From NCBI GenBank assembly GCA_947504045.1, contig CANNFY010000001.1, forward strand, positions 372,001 through 436,000: a DNA stretch of 64,000 nt, written 5' to 3'. The position numbers were made by a program, and so were the translations under genes. This document shows, piece by piece, positions 47,071-54,666 of the stretch; within the stretch, counting starts at the first letter, position 1; each line of letters begins with the position of its first letter. The DNA is from an uncultured Maribacter sp. (GTDB lineage: Bacteria > Bacteroidota > Bacteroidia > Flavobacteriales > Flavobacteriaceae). Under the pieces are notes generated by a model. The model did no database searches, was not told the origin of the DNA, and was given only the letters and a program-made list of their open reading frames with translations.

Positions 47071-47423
47071 AACATCAATTTTAATAGATTAATCGTATAG
47101 TACATCTAAATTTCTTTAAAAAACATATAACCTAAATTGAAATTCTTATCCAGAAAAATAGAACTTTTTAAAATATAAAATATTGGCGCGCCAAACTGGC
47201 GCACCAAATATACAATAATATTTCTGAATATATTTATTTAAACTAATTTAACAAGGGAAGTAATAAGAATACACTAATGAAGAATATCGTAAATAACTGA
47301 AAATCAGTTATTTAATTGTAAATAAATTAACAAAAGAGTAGTAAAAAAATTACTATATATAAAAGAAAAATTATAAAAAAATGATTTACAACATATTAAA
47401 TGTAGCTCCAGTTAGTATTGTAA
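47071..47423. other. 353-base intergenic region between the two gntR genes
   Basis: No gene. It holds the promoter and operator of copy 1 (47183-47212). Further upstream is a perfect inverted repeat AAATAACTGA/TCAGTTATTT (47291-47300 and 47304-47313), about 110 bases after the copy 2 stop, which could be a weak terminator or another operator. Confidence 0.6.
47183..47212 (-). promoter_or_regulatory. gntR copy 1 promoter with GntR-type operator
   Basis: Minus-strand -7 box TATATTTG (47205-47212) runs straight into a 25-base palindrome (47183-47207; plus-strand arms TTGGCGCGCCA and TGGCGCACCAA, 10 of 12 pairs matching). The motif and its place relative to the -7 box match the susC promoter at 40780-40836. 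Confidence 0.8.
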
Positions 47424-48113
47424 TTATTTATATTCATTACAAAACTTAACTACTTTTTCAAAATGATGTTCCATAGCTATAACAGCCTCTTCAGGATTTT
47501 GATTTTTAATTGCCTTATAAATAGCTTCATGTCTTTTTATTTCAAACTCAAATCCCTCTTTATCAGTTACTCTAGTTTTCTGGAAAGTTAAGATAATCTT
47601 AGGTGCAATTTGTAACATTAAAGCATTTATAGTGTTATTTTTAGTTGCCTTAGCTATTGCAAGATGAAAAAGCAAATCTTCTTGTAAAGCGTCTTTTCCA
47701 CTCAAGATTTTTACTTTATATTTATTAAGAGCATCTTCTATTTTATTTAAATCTTCATCTGTTCTTCTTAATGAAGCTAAACTAACAGATTTTGATTCAA
47801 GCATTAATCTTGTTTCTACCAAAGAAAGAAAATCTTCTTCCTCTAAGGCTATAACATCTTCAATAATACCATTTAAAGCAATTCTTCCAATACTTGCGAG
47901 AAAAGTTCCTGCTTGTGGGACCGATTTTACTAAGCCGTAAAACTCAAGCTTTTCAATTGCTTCTCCAATATTTCTTCTACTAAGATTAAACTGTTCTGAT
48001 AATACTCTTTCTGATGGTAGTTTATCACCAGGCTCTAAATTTCTGGAATTAATATAATCTCTAATTTTTGAAATTATCTTATTATGAACTTCAATATTAT
48101 CCTTAATTCTCAT
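47424..48113 (-). CDS. GntR family regulator, FCD subfamily, copy 2
   Basis: 229 residues, a clear paralogue of copy 1: same length, same FCD ligands (Asp146, His150, His195, His216 or 217) and long shared stretches such as EDLLFHLAIAKA. In the recognition helix SRLEVREAI has become SRRNIGEAI, losing the conserved arginine, so its DNA target may differ. It is the last chromosomal gene before the tRNA-Asp junction and has no GC-rich operator of its own. Confidence 0.88.
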   Translation of the reverse strand: MRIKDNIEVHNKIISKIRDYINSRNLEPGDKLPSERVLSEQFNLSRRNIGEAIEKLEFYGLVKSVPQAGTFLASIGRIALNGIIEDVIALEEEDFLSLVETRLMLESKSVSLASLRRTDEDLNKIEDALNKYKVKILSGKDALQEDLLFHLAIAKATKNNTINALMLQIAPKIILTFQKTRVTDKEGFEFEIKRHEAIYKAIKNQNPEEAVIAMEHHFEKVVKFCNEYK

Positions 48114-48211
48114 TTAAATACATTTTTCTGGGCTATCATCTGAAAAATTCTAATTTAAAAAAATAATATAATTAAAACTAACAGAAATAAAAAGAATTGG
48201 TATTAGTATTA

Positions 48212-48245
48212 AAAGAAAAAGCTCTCAATTTCTTGAGAGCTTTTT
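48212..48245 (-). terminator. Terminator of the original tRNA-Asp transcript
   Basis: AAAAAGCTCTCAA and TTGAGAGCTTTTT form a perfect stem with a 4-base loop, directly after the tRNA 3' end on the minus strand, followed by T's. Its presence here shows the left side is the original chromosome. Confidence 0.88.
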
Positions 48246-48290
48246 GCGGTCTGGACGGGACTCGAACCCGCGACCCCCTGCGTGACAGGC
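48246..48290 (-). tRNA. 3' part of tRNA-Asp (GTC), attachment-site remnant
   Basis: Read on the minus strand, the anticodon loop CTGTCAC, the 3' anticodon stem GCAGG, the T arm GGGTTCGAGTCCC and the acceptor strand CCAGACC are all present. The D arm and 5' half are missing: homology ends at the 5' side of the anticodon loop, where AT-rich element DNA begins. It is not a functional tRNA by itself. The complete gene should be restored at the other end of the element, outside this window. Confidence 0.9.
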
Positions 48291-48359
48291 GATTAAAATT
48301 ACATTGCATTTAGCGTCATTAGCTATCATTTGGATTGATTATCAGTTAGTTATGTTTTG

Positions 48360-48367
48360 TAACTTTG
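48360..48367 (+). promoter_or_regulatory. Integrase promoter (-7 box) and direct repeats in the leader
   Basis: TAACTTTG fits TAnnTTTG; a TTG 22 bases upstream could be the -33 element. Two GTTGTACC repeats 11 bases apart (48406-48424) lie in the leader before the start at 48441, one helical turn from each other, possible binding sites for the integrase or an accessory factor. Confidence 0.55.
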
Positions 48368-48440
48368 CGTCAACTGTCATCAAATATGTTTATAAAATCC
48401 AATTTGTTGTACCTATGTTGTACCCACTAAATTAAATGTT

Positions 48441-49649
48441 ATGTCAAGTATTAAGATTGTTTTACGAAAAAAAGGCCTTGCCGATGGCACTTATCCTATC
48501 TGTTTACGAATTACTAAAGATAGAAAAACGAAATATTTCAACACTATTTATAAAAGTTCAGAAAAGGAATGGGATTCGCCTTCTGGTTCTTTCAATAAAA
48601 AGAATTCCAACTACATCCAAAATAATAGGCTGCTATTGAAAATAAAAGCAAGAGCTCTAAAAGTCTATGCTGAACTTGATTTAGAAAAAGAGCATTTCAC
48701 TTTAGATGATTTCAGTCAGCGTTTTCGCGTAGATAGCAACCCTGCAAACGATTATGTTTTTCCTTTTTGGGAGGAAATAATTTCAGAAATGAAATTGGCA
48801 GGTAGAATTGGCAATGCAACCATGTATGAAGAAACTATGAAGTCGATAAACCAATTTAGCGGATTTAAAAAAATTAGATTTCAAGACATTACTAATTCCT
48901 TTTTAAATAAATACGAAGCTTGGCTTCGTTCTAGAGGTGGAACTGATGGTGGAATTAGTATTAAACAACGTACTTTAAGAGCATTGTATAATAAAGCAAT
49001 AGAAAGGAATATTATAAAAGACATTAACCATCCATTCAAAACCTATAAAATTTCAAAGCTTAAAGGCCAGGGGATTAAAAAAGCATTAGACTATGACCAA
49101 GTTTCTAAAATTATAAATTTTAATACTTCAAAATACCCCCAACTAGCTGAAGCTAGAAACTATTTTGTATTTAGTTTTTATACTAGAGGAATGAACTATA
49201 CAGATATGATGGAATTAAAATGGGAAAATATTGACTCCAAATCTATATCCTACATTAGGAATAAAACCAAAGGTCGGTTTGTAATTACCATACTTCCTCC
49301 TGTTCGTGAAATTCTTGAATATTACAAAGAATACTCCCTACCCACAAAATATGTTTTTCCTATTTTATTGAAAAACGGTCTCACCCCTAACCAGATTAAT
49401 AATAGAAAAAAGAAAACATTAGCTAAGTACAATAAAGATTTAAAAGAAATTGCCAAGATAACTGGAATCACTAAATCTTTATCTAGTTATGTAGCTAGGC
49501 ATAGTTTTGCTAACTGCTTAAAACAAAAAGGAGTTGCTACAGATGTTATTGGTGAATCATTAGGTCATAAAGACATAACCACCACTCAGGTTTATCTCAA
49601 GGAGCTGGGCAGTACAGTATTGGATGATGCAGCTGCTTTATTGCTCTGA
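48441..49649 (+). CDS. int: Tyrosine recombinase (site-specific integrase)
   Basis: 402 residues. N-terminal arm-binding domain (KGLADGTYPICLRITKDRKTKYF), SAM-like core-binding domain (about 105-200) and catalytic domain with Arg249 (FYTRGMNYTDM), Arg353 (SYVARHSFAN), His376 (ESLGHKD) and nucleophile Tyr385 (TQVYLKEL). The first histidine of the usual HxxR box is replaced, as is common in Bacteroidota integrases. The start (MSSIKIVLRKKG) is the family start. It sits next to the tRNA-Asp remnant, the expected site of action. Confidence 0.95.
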   Translation: MSSIKIVLRKKGLADGTYPICLRITKDRKTKYFNTIYKSSEKEWDSPSGSFNKKNSNYIQNNRLLLKIKARALKVYAELDLEKEHFTLDDFSQRFRVDSNPANDYVFPFWEEIISEMKLAGRIGNATMYEETMKSINQFSGFKKIRFQDITNSFLNKYEAWLRSRGGTDGGISIKQRTLRALYNKAIERNIIKDINHPFKTYKISKLKGQGIKKALDYDQVSKIINFNTSKYPQLAEARNYFVFSFYTRGMNYTDMMELKWENIDSKSISYIRNKTKGRFVITILPPVREILEYYKEYSLPTKYVFPILLKNGLTPNQINNRKKKTLAKYNKDLKEIAKITGITKSLSSYVARHSFANCLKQKGVATDVIGESLGHKDITTTQVYLKELGSTVLDDAAALLL

Positions 49650-50705
49650 CCAATCTTTATCAATGAGCGGGTTTAATTCAGATACAACTTTTCGTGCCCA
49701 AATTATATAATCTTTTACATCTGAATTTAATTGATTCTCAAGTATAGCTTGTTTTTCCATTTTATCAAGATATCTTGAAGCTAATTCCGCTTTATTCCAA
49801 TTTTCTACATTAGTAAATAGTCGACTTACTTTCGTCTGTTCTTGTTCTTGCTGTGCCTTTATAGCTTCAAGCTTTTGTTGTACCAACAATCTTTTATTTT
49901 CTTCTATAGCCTGTTTCGCTCTTAAATCATGCCAATACCTGCAGTCTTTCTCTATCCAAGCTATTATTTCGGGCAAACATTCCTCAATTTTACGTTTAGT
50001 ATTATCAATCCAACTTTTCTGATTAAATGATGGGCCGGCCTGAAATTCTAGCTTATCAGACTCCTCCCAAGACTGCCTACTCCATCCTGTTTTGTCCTTC
50101 TCTCGAATTCTATATACTTTTTGCCGTAGGTTTATTTCGGTTTTTTGACCAAACATTTCCACATGGGCTCTATTACAATAAAAAGAAATATTACAGTCCA
50201 TTGCTTCCACAGCACGAATCAATGTATCCATAAACCGTAAAGCCCTTGACCTTAATTTTGTATCTGTATGTATTGGTAATAAATTTTGCTTCTGAGCTAC
50301 TTCCCAAAATTTAAAATTATCCTCGCTATTGTCAATGTCTTCTAATAGCCTCTTAGAAGCATTCACAAGTGAATGATATCTTGAAATTCTTTTAGGTACT
50401 TTAAAGTTTAAGTCTTGTCGTTGTGCTAACTCAAAAGCTCGCTTATGATAATCGGTTCTAAACTTTTTAATGTTTAGGTCTATCTGGAGATTATCATGCT
50501 CTATAATTGGTAATGGAGTTTTGACTACTTTCTTTTTGAACCTAACTTTTGACCAATGACCTCTACTTGGTAATGGTATTTCATTTTCCTTACAAATTTC
50601 TTTTAGACGTTGCGGCTCTATCTGAAACTCCTTGGCAATTTTACTTATAGATTTGCTCCATACTAAGTCATATAATTCTTCTCTAGTTAATACAATTTTT
50701 TTCAT
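49638..50705 (-). CDS. Protein of unknown function with N-terminal helix-turn-helix-like region
   Basis: 355 residues. The first 60 residues (LTREELYDLVWSKSISKIAKEFQIEPQRLKEICKENEIPLPSRGHW) look like a DNA-binding or adaptor motif that recurs in uncharacterised proteins of mobile elements. The middle has a beta-rich stretch (NISFYCNRAHVEMFGQKTEINLRQKVYRI), and residues about 260-320 are a coiled coil rich in Gln, Glu and Lys. The 3' end overlaps the integrase gene by 12 bases in convergent order. It is divergent from the AbiE pair across 66 bases. Function unknown; the neighbourhood suggests defence or element regulation. Confidence 0.75.
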   Translation of the reverse strand: MKKIVLTREELYDLVWSKSISKIAKEFQIEPQRLKEICKENEIPLPSRGHWSKVRFKKKVVKTPLPIIEHDNLQIDLNIKKFRTDYHKRAFELAQRQDLNFKVPKRISRYHSLVNASKRLLEDIDNSEDNFKFWEVAQKQNLLPIHTDTKLRSRALRFMDTLIRAVEAMDCNISFYCNRAHVEMFGQKTEINLRQKVYRIREKDKTGWSRQSWEESDKLEFQAGPSFNQKSWIDNTKRKIEECLPEIIAWIEKDCRYWHDLRAKQAIEENKRLLVQQKLEAIKAQQEQEQTKVSRLFTNVENWNKAELASRYLDKMEKQAILENQLNSDVKDYIIWARKVVSELNPLIDKDWSEQ

Positions 50706-50725
50706 CTTGAATGCTTTATTTTCAT

Positions 50726-50754
50726 TATATTTGATTTTTCATGTAACATGAAAA
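50726..50754 (+). promoter_or_regulatory. AbiE promoter and operator
   Basis: -7 box TATATTTG (50726-50733) followed at once by TTTTCATG-TAA-CATGAAAA (50736-50754), perfect 8-base arms. AbiEi-type antitoxins repress their own promoter through inverted repeats, and this one is in the right place. It may also affect the divergent unknown gene that starts at 50705. Confidence 0.7.
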
Positions 50755-50771
50755 TGAAAAATAAATGAAAA

Positions 50772-51755
50772 ATGATTGAACTCCAAAAAATAAAAGACCT
50801 TTTTGGAAACCTAGAGTTTGATGTGAAAATTGAAAAATTCATCGTTCCCAACGCTGAATCTACTATTACCTTCAAACTAAATGGTGAAACGGTATATGCC
50901 GACCTTAGAAACGAAGTTCGCCCAAACCATGTTGCAATATTTTTAGGAAGGCGAGACAATCCTCTTTTGGTTGCTGCAGACTACATCACTCCGAAGTCAA
51001 AAGAAACGCTTAGATCGAATGGCGTTAATTATATAGATAGTTATGGTAATGCATATCTAAATCTAGAACATTTAAAAATTCATGTAGAAAAAGATAATGC
51101 CAAACCTGTTTACAATACCTATTCAGAAGTATTTACAAGAGCAGGCGGACAAATACTATTTCAATTATTACAAAACCCTGAATTGATTAATGCTAACCAA
51201 GAACATTTAGCAGAAATAAGTTGCGTTTCATTAGGTAGTGTAAGTAAAACCATAAAGGGACTTCTAAAAGAAGGATTCGCTGTCAAATGGAATAAAGAAA
51301 AAAAATATCAATTAGTACGGAGAGAAGAATTACTTGAAAAATGGGTTGCATTAGCAAATGAAAAAATATTGCCAGCTCATAAGATTGGTAATTATTCCTC
51401 AGTAGGCACAGAGGATTTTAAGGTAACAAAAACAAACTCTAGCTCCGAAAGCTGTTGGGGAGGAGAATATGGAGCGAAACTAATTACCAACTATTTAAGT
51501 CCAGAAAAATACTCGCTATTTACAACAGAAAAATCAGCTTATATGAAACTTTTTAGAATAGCACCAGACAATGAAGGTAATATTAGTCTTTACAAGACAT
51601 TTTGGAAACCAAAAAGTATTGAACTCCTATCCAAAAATGATGAAATACCTACAAACATATTATTAGTCTATGCCGAACTCATTTACAGTGGCAATGATAG
51701 AAACATAGAAACCGCCAAAATAATCTTTGATGAGCACATCAAACCTAACTTATAA
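50772..51755 (+). CDS. Type IV toxin-antitoxin antitoxin, AbiEi-like
   Basis: 327 residues. An N-terminal nuclease-fold-like beta region is followed by a winged helix at about residues 115-180 (AGGQILFQLLQNPELINANQEHLAEISCVSLGSVSKTIKGLLKEGF). The C-terminal part ends with LLVYAELIYSGNDRNIETAKIIFDEHI, a pattern of the AbiEi antitoxin family. It is expected to repress the operon and counter the nucleotidyltransferase toxin that overlaps it by 26 bases. Confidence 0.8.
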   Translation: MIELQKIKDLFGNLEFDVKIEKFIVPNAESTITFKLNGETVYADLRNEVRPNHVAIFLGRRDNPLLVAADYITPKSKETLRSNGVNYIDSYGNAYLNLEHLKIHVEKDNAKPVYNTYSEVFTRAGGQILFQLLQNPELINANQEHLAEISCVSLGSVSKTIKGLLKEGFAVKWNKEKKYQLVRREELLEKWVALANEKILPAHKIGNYSSVGTEDFKVTKTNSSSESCWGGEYGAKLITNYLSPEKYSLFTTEKSAYMKLFRIAPDNEGNISLYKTFWKPKSIELLSKNDEIPTNILLVYAELIYSGNDRNIETAKIIFDEHIKPNL

Positions 51756-52566
51756 AGATTATTCGTTTGCCAATCATGGTGAGGTATACCAGATATTGGA
51801 GGAAGTATTCACTTCTAACCAAATCAAGTACTATTTAATTGGCGCAAATGCTAAAGATGTACAGCTTTACAAAGCTGGTCTTAAACCTGTTAGAAATACG
51901 GCTGATATAGATTTTGCTGTCATGGTACCTACTTTTGAAAAGTATGATGTAATATTCGATACGTTATGCAACAGAGGATTCAAAAAAACAGAAGAAAGCT
52001 ACCGACTTATATTTGATAAAACCAATACTATTTTAGACCTTCTACCATATGGAGAAATTGAACAGAATTATACGGTGAATTTTGATACTCGCGATATTTC
52101 ATTATCTGTTCTTGGTTTTAAAGAAGTTGGTGAACACGCCGAAGAAATAACAATTCAAGAAATTGGCATTTCAATACCAACCACACCAGTAGTGGGGTTA
52201 ATAATCCTAAAATTGATTTCATGGAATGATAAGAAAGATAGAATCAAAGATTTAAAAGATATTTCATTATTGCTAAACTCTGGATGGGAATTCTATGAGG
52301 CGGAAGCCTATGAAAATCATTTAGACCTTTTTGATGATGATTTTGAAATGGTAACGGCAGCTGCAAGAATTATTGGTCGTAAAATGAAACCCATTTTAGC
52401 ATTAAACGAAAAATTACATCAAACGATTATAAGCATTCTGGATGAAGCTATTCTTGAAAAATCAAAAGCAAATACTACCGAAGTTACACTGGCCTTGAAT
52501 ATGAAGAAATCTTTGCAGGAAGTACAAAAGATTTTGAATGAAATTAAAATGGGGATTAAAGAATAA
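51730..52566 (+). CDS. AbiEii-like nucleotidyltransferase toxin
   Basis: 278 residues from the ATG at 51730; the frame could begin one codon earlier at TTG. Nucleotidyltransferase fold: YLIGANAKD near the N-terminus and NTADIDFAV with Asp59 and Asp61 as metal ligands, then ILDLLPYGEI. AbiEii toxins transfer nucleotides to tRNA or another target and cause abortive infection. It overlaps the antitoxin gene by 26 bases and lies 6 bases before hsdM, so the whole defence block may share a transcript. Confidence 0.82.
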   Translation: MSTSNLTYKDYSFANHGEVYQILEEVFTSNQIKYYLIGANAKDVQLYKAGLKPVRNTADIDFAVMVPTFEKYDVIFDTLCNRGFKKTEESYRLIFDKTNTILDLLPYGEIEQNYTVNFDTRDISLSVLGFKEVGEHAEEITIQEIGISIPTTPVVGLIILKLISWNDKKDRIKDLKDISLLLNSGWEFYEAEAYENHLDLFDDDFEMVTAAARIIGRKMKPILALNEKLHQTIISILDEAILEKSKANTTEVTLALNMKKSLQEVQKILNEIKMGIKE

Positions 52567-52572
52567 TACAAA

Positions 52573-54666
52573 ATGAGCCAAAATATATTACAATACGAAT
52601 CTAAAGTATGGTCTACTGCCGACCTTTTAATTGGTGCAGGAATAAAAACATCAGACTTTCCAAAATATATGATGCCTTACTTTGCAATGATAATGTTGGA
52701 AAGTAGATTGGTACGTCATTACAAAGAATTATTAAAAGACTTTGGAGCGGATTCTATTGATGATATAGAAGATGTTAACGATTTCTTTGAAGAGTTTAAA
52801 GATTATAACATCGGTTATAACGAAGTTGTAATAAGGCAAAACAAAACATTAGTAGACATCTGTAAGAATGATAAAACATTCGATAACGATTTTGATACCT
52901 ACCTAAAAGCATTTGACCCAGAAACAAAAGAATTATTGGGTGTAGATAGAGGAAACACAGAAGAAAAGTATTTAGATATTTCAGGATTAAGCGGACAATT
53001 ACGTAAAAAGAATATTCTTTTTGATACCGTTAAAAAATGGAGTGAGATAGACTTAACACCTTTCAATAACTCTGATATAACCACCTTAGAAGAACACATT
53101 AAACGTAAATGGGCTGATATATCTGCCGAAACTGCTGGAGAACAATATACGCCTGATGATATTATTGCTTTAGTTACTGAAATTATCTTATCCAAAATTG
53201 AAGATAATGGAGAGTTTTTAACTATTTACGACCCAACCTGTGGTGGTGGAAACCTACTTTTTGGTGTAGAAGATTTAATTCAAAAAAGTTATAACAGACC
53301 TACAAAAACATACGGAGAGGATTGGAGTGATAGTTTATACGCCTTAGCAAAAATAGAAAGTCGTTTTCGTACAGATTCAGATATTCGTTATGGTAACACA
53401 TTAACCAATATTTCATTTATAGAAAAACAGTTCGATGTTATTGTAGCAAATCCGCCTTATGGTGTAGATTGGAAAGGCTATAAAAAAGATATTGAAAACG
53501 ATACTACCGAACGTTTTCACGCTTTACCATCCATTTCAGATGGGCAATTTTTATTCACACAACACATTTTATCGCAGTTAGATGCAAAAGGTTTGTCAGT
53601 TGTAGTACATAACGGTTCTACCTTATTTAGTGGAGATGCAGGAAGTGGCGAAAGTAATATTCGTAAATATTTCTTCGATAATGATTGGGTAGAAGCTATA
53701 ATACAAATGCCTACCGATGAATTTTTCAATACAGGTATTTACACCTATTTATGGATTTTCAATAAGAATAAAGCTCAAGAACGCAAAGACAAAGTAATCT
53801 TAATTAATGGTAGTGATTTTTACGAGCCTTTAAAGAAAAGTAAAGGGAAGAAGCGTAAAGAAATGGTATTTGACAATAGAAAAACTATTGTAGATGCTTT
53901 AACCAATTTTAATGATAATGTCTATGCTAAAGTATTTGATAAATGGCATTTCTACTATAACAAACAAGCTATAATGCTAACCAATGTTGATGAAAACGGA
54001 AAAACATTTGAAAGCCAACTACCTGTTAAAAAGAATAAAGAAGGAGAAGAAATAAGAGCAAAATCTATAAAATTAAATCCAACTAAAATAACGCAAGTTA
54101 CAGAAGAGGAAACTATAGAGATTACAGACTTTGAAATTAAAACCTTTGATGCGGAAAAGTTTAGTAATTTAAAAGACTATTACGATAATGAGTTAAAACC
54201 TTTAGTAGCTAATTTAGATTATAAAGAAACAGATTTAAAAGTAATAACAGATAAAACGAGTTATTATTTTGATGCTGATTCGGAATCTATAATAGAACAA
54301 GTTGATAATACTAAAACAGCCTTAGGCAACGGAAAAATAGTAATTAAAGCATCCTATAAAAAAGCAACAAAAACTAAAGAAGCATCTATTGTAATTACAG
54401 CAGAGTTAACACCAGATTACGAGAAAGATTACGAGATAATACCATACGCAACAAACGAGGAAGATAACCAACAAAACATTGCCAATTTTATGGCAAAATA
54501 CATTACCAAACCGTTTAGATATATAGAAAACACCATTGGTGTAGAAATTAACTTTAATAAGGTGTTTTATAAACCAGAAGAGTTACGTTCTTTAGTAGAA
54601 ATTACTACCGATTTACAAAACTTAGAAGATGATTTGTCTAACCTTGAAAAAGAATTAGAAATTTAA
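52573..54666 (+). CDS. hsdM: Type I restriction-modification methyltransferase subunit
   Basis: 697 residues. HsdM helical N-terminus (about 1-180), the AdoMet motif DPTCGGGNLLFG (about residue 220) and the adenine methylase motif NPPYGVDW (about residue 293). The region from about 480 to 697 is a lysine- and glutamate-rich extension that makes it longer than standard HsdM (about 500-530). The stop overlaps the hsdS start by one base (TAATG). Confidence 0.93.
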   Translation: MSQNILQYESKVWSTADLLIGAGIKTSDFPKYMMPYFAMIMLESRLVRHYKELLKDFGADSIDDIEDVNDFFEEFKDYNIGYNEVVIRQNKTLVDICKNDKTFDNDFDTYLKAFDPETKELLGVDRGNTEEKYLDISGLSGQLRKKNILFDTVKKWSEIDLTPFNNSDITTLEEHIKRKWADISAETAGEQYTPDDIIALVTEIILSKIEDNGEFLTIYDPTCGGGNLLFGVEDLIQKSYNRPTKTYGEDWSDSLYALAKIESRFRTDSDIRYGNTLTNISFIEKQFDVIVANPPYGVDWKGYKKDIENDTTERFHALPSISDGQFLFTQHILSQLDAKGLSVVVHNGSTLFSGDAGSGESNIRKYFFDNDWVEAIIQMPTDEFFNTGIYTYLWIFNKNKAQERKDKVILINGSDFYEPLKKSKGKKRKEMVFDNRKTIVDALTNFNDNVYAKVFDKWHFYYNKQAIMLTNVDENGKTFESQLPVKKNKEGEEIRAKSIKLNPTKITQVTEEETIEITDFEIKTFDAEKFSNLKDYYDNELKPLVANLDYKETDLKVITDKTSYYFDADSESIIEQVDNTKTALGNGKIVIKASYKKATKTKEASIVITAELTPDYEKDYEIIPYATNEEDNQQNIANFMAKYITKPFRYIENTIGVEINFNKVFYKPEELRSLVEITTDLQNLEDDLSNLEKELEI

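Larger units (their letters stand above)
48114..48440. other. Junction region: chromosome end, tRNA-Asp remnant, integrase leader
   Basis: The gap contains no protein gene. From left to right: about 100 bases of AT-rich DNA upstream of gntR copy 2, the tRNA terminator, the 3' part of tRNA-Asp, then about 150 bases of element DNA with the integrase promoter (48360-48367) and two GTTGTACC direct repeats (48406-48413, 48417-48424). Confidence 0.75.

Noticed and set aside
48246-48290. Complete tRNA-Asp gene
   Set aside because: The 5' half, D arm and acceptor 5' strand are missing, so only a 3' remnant is called.
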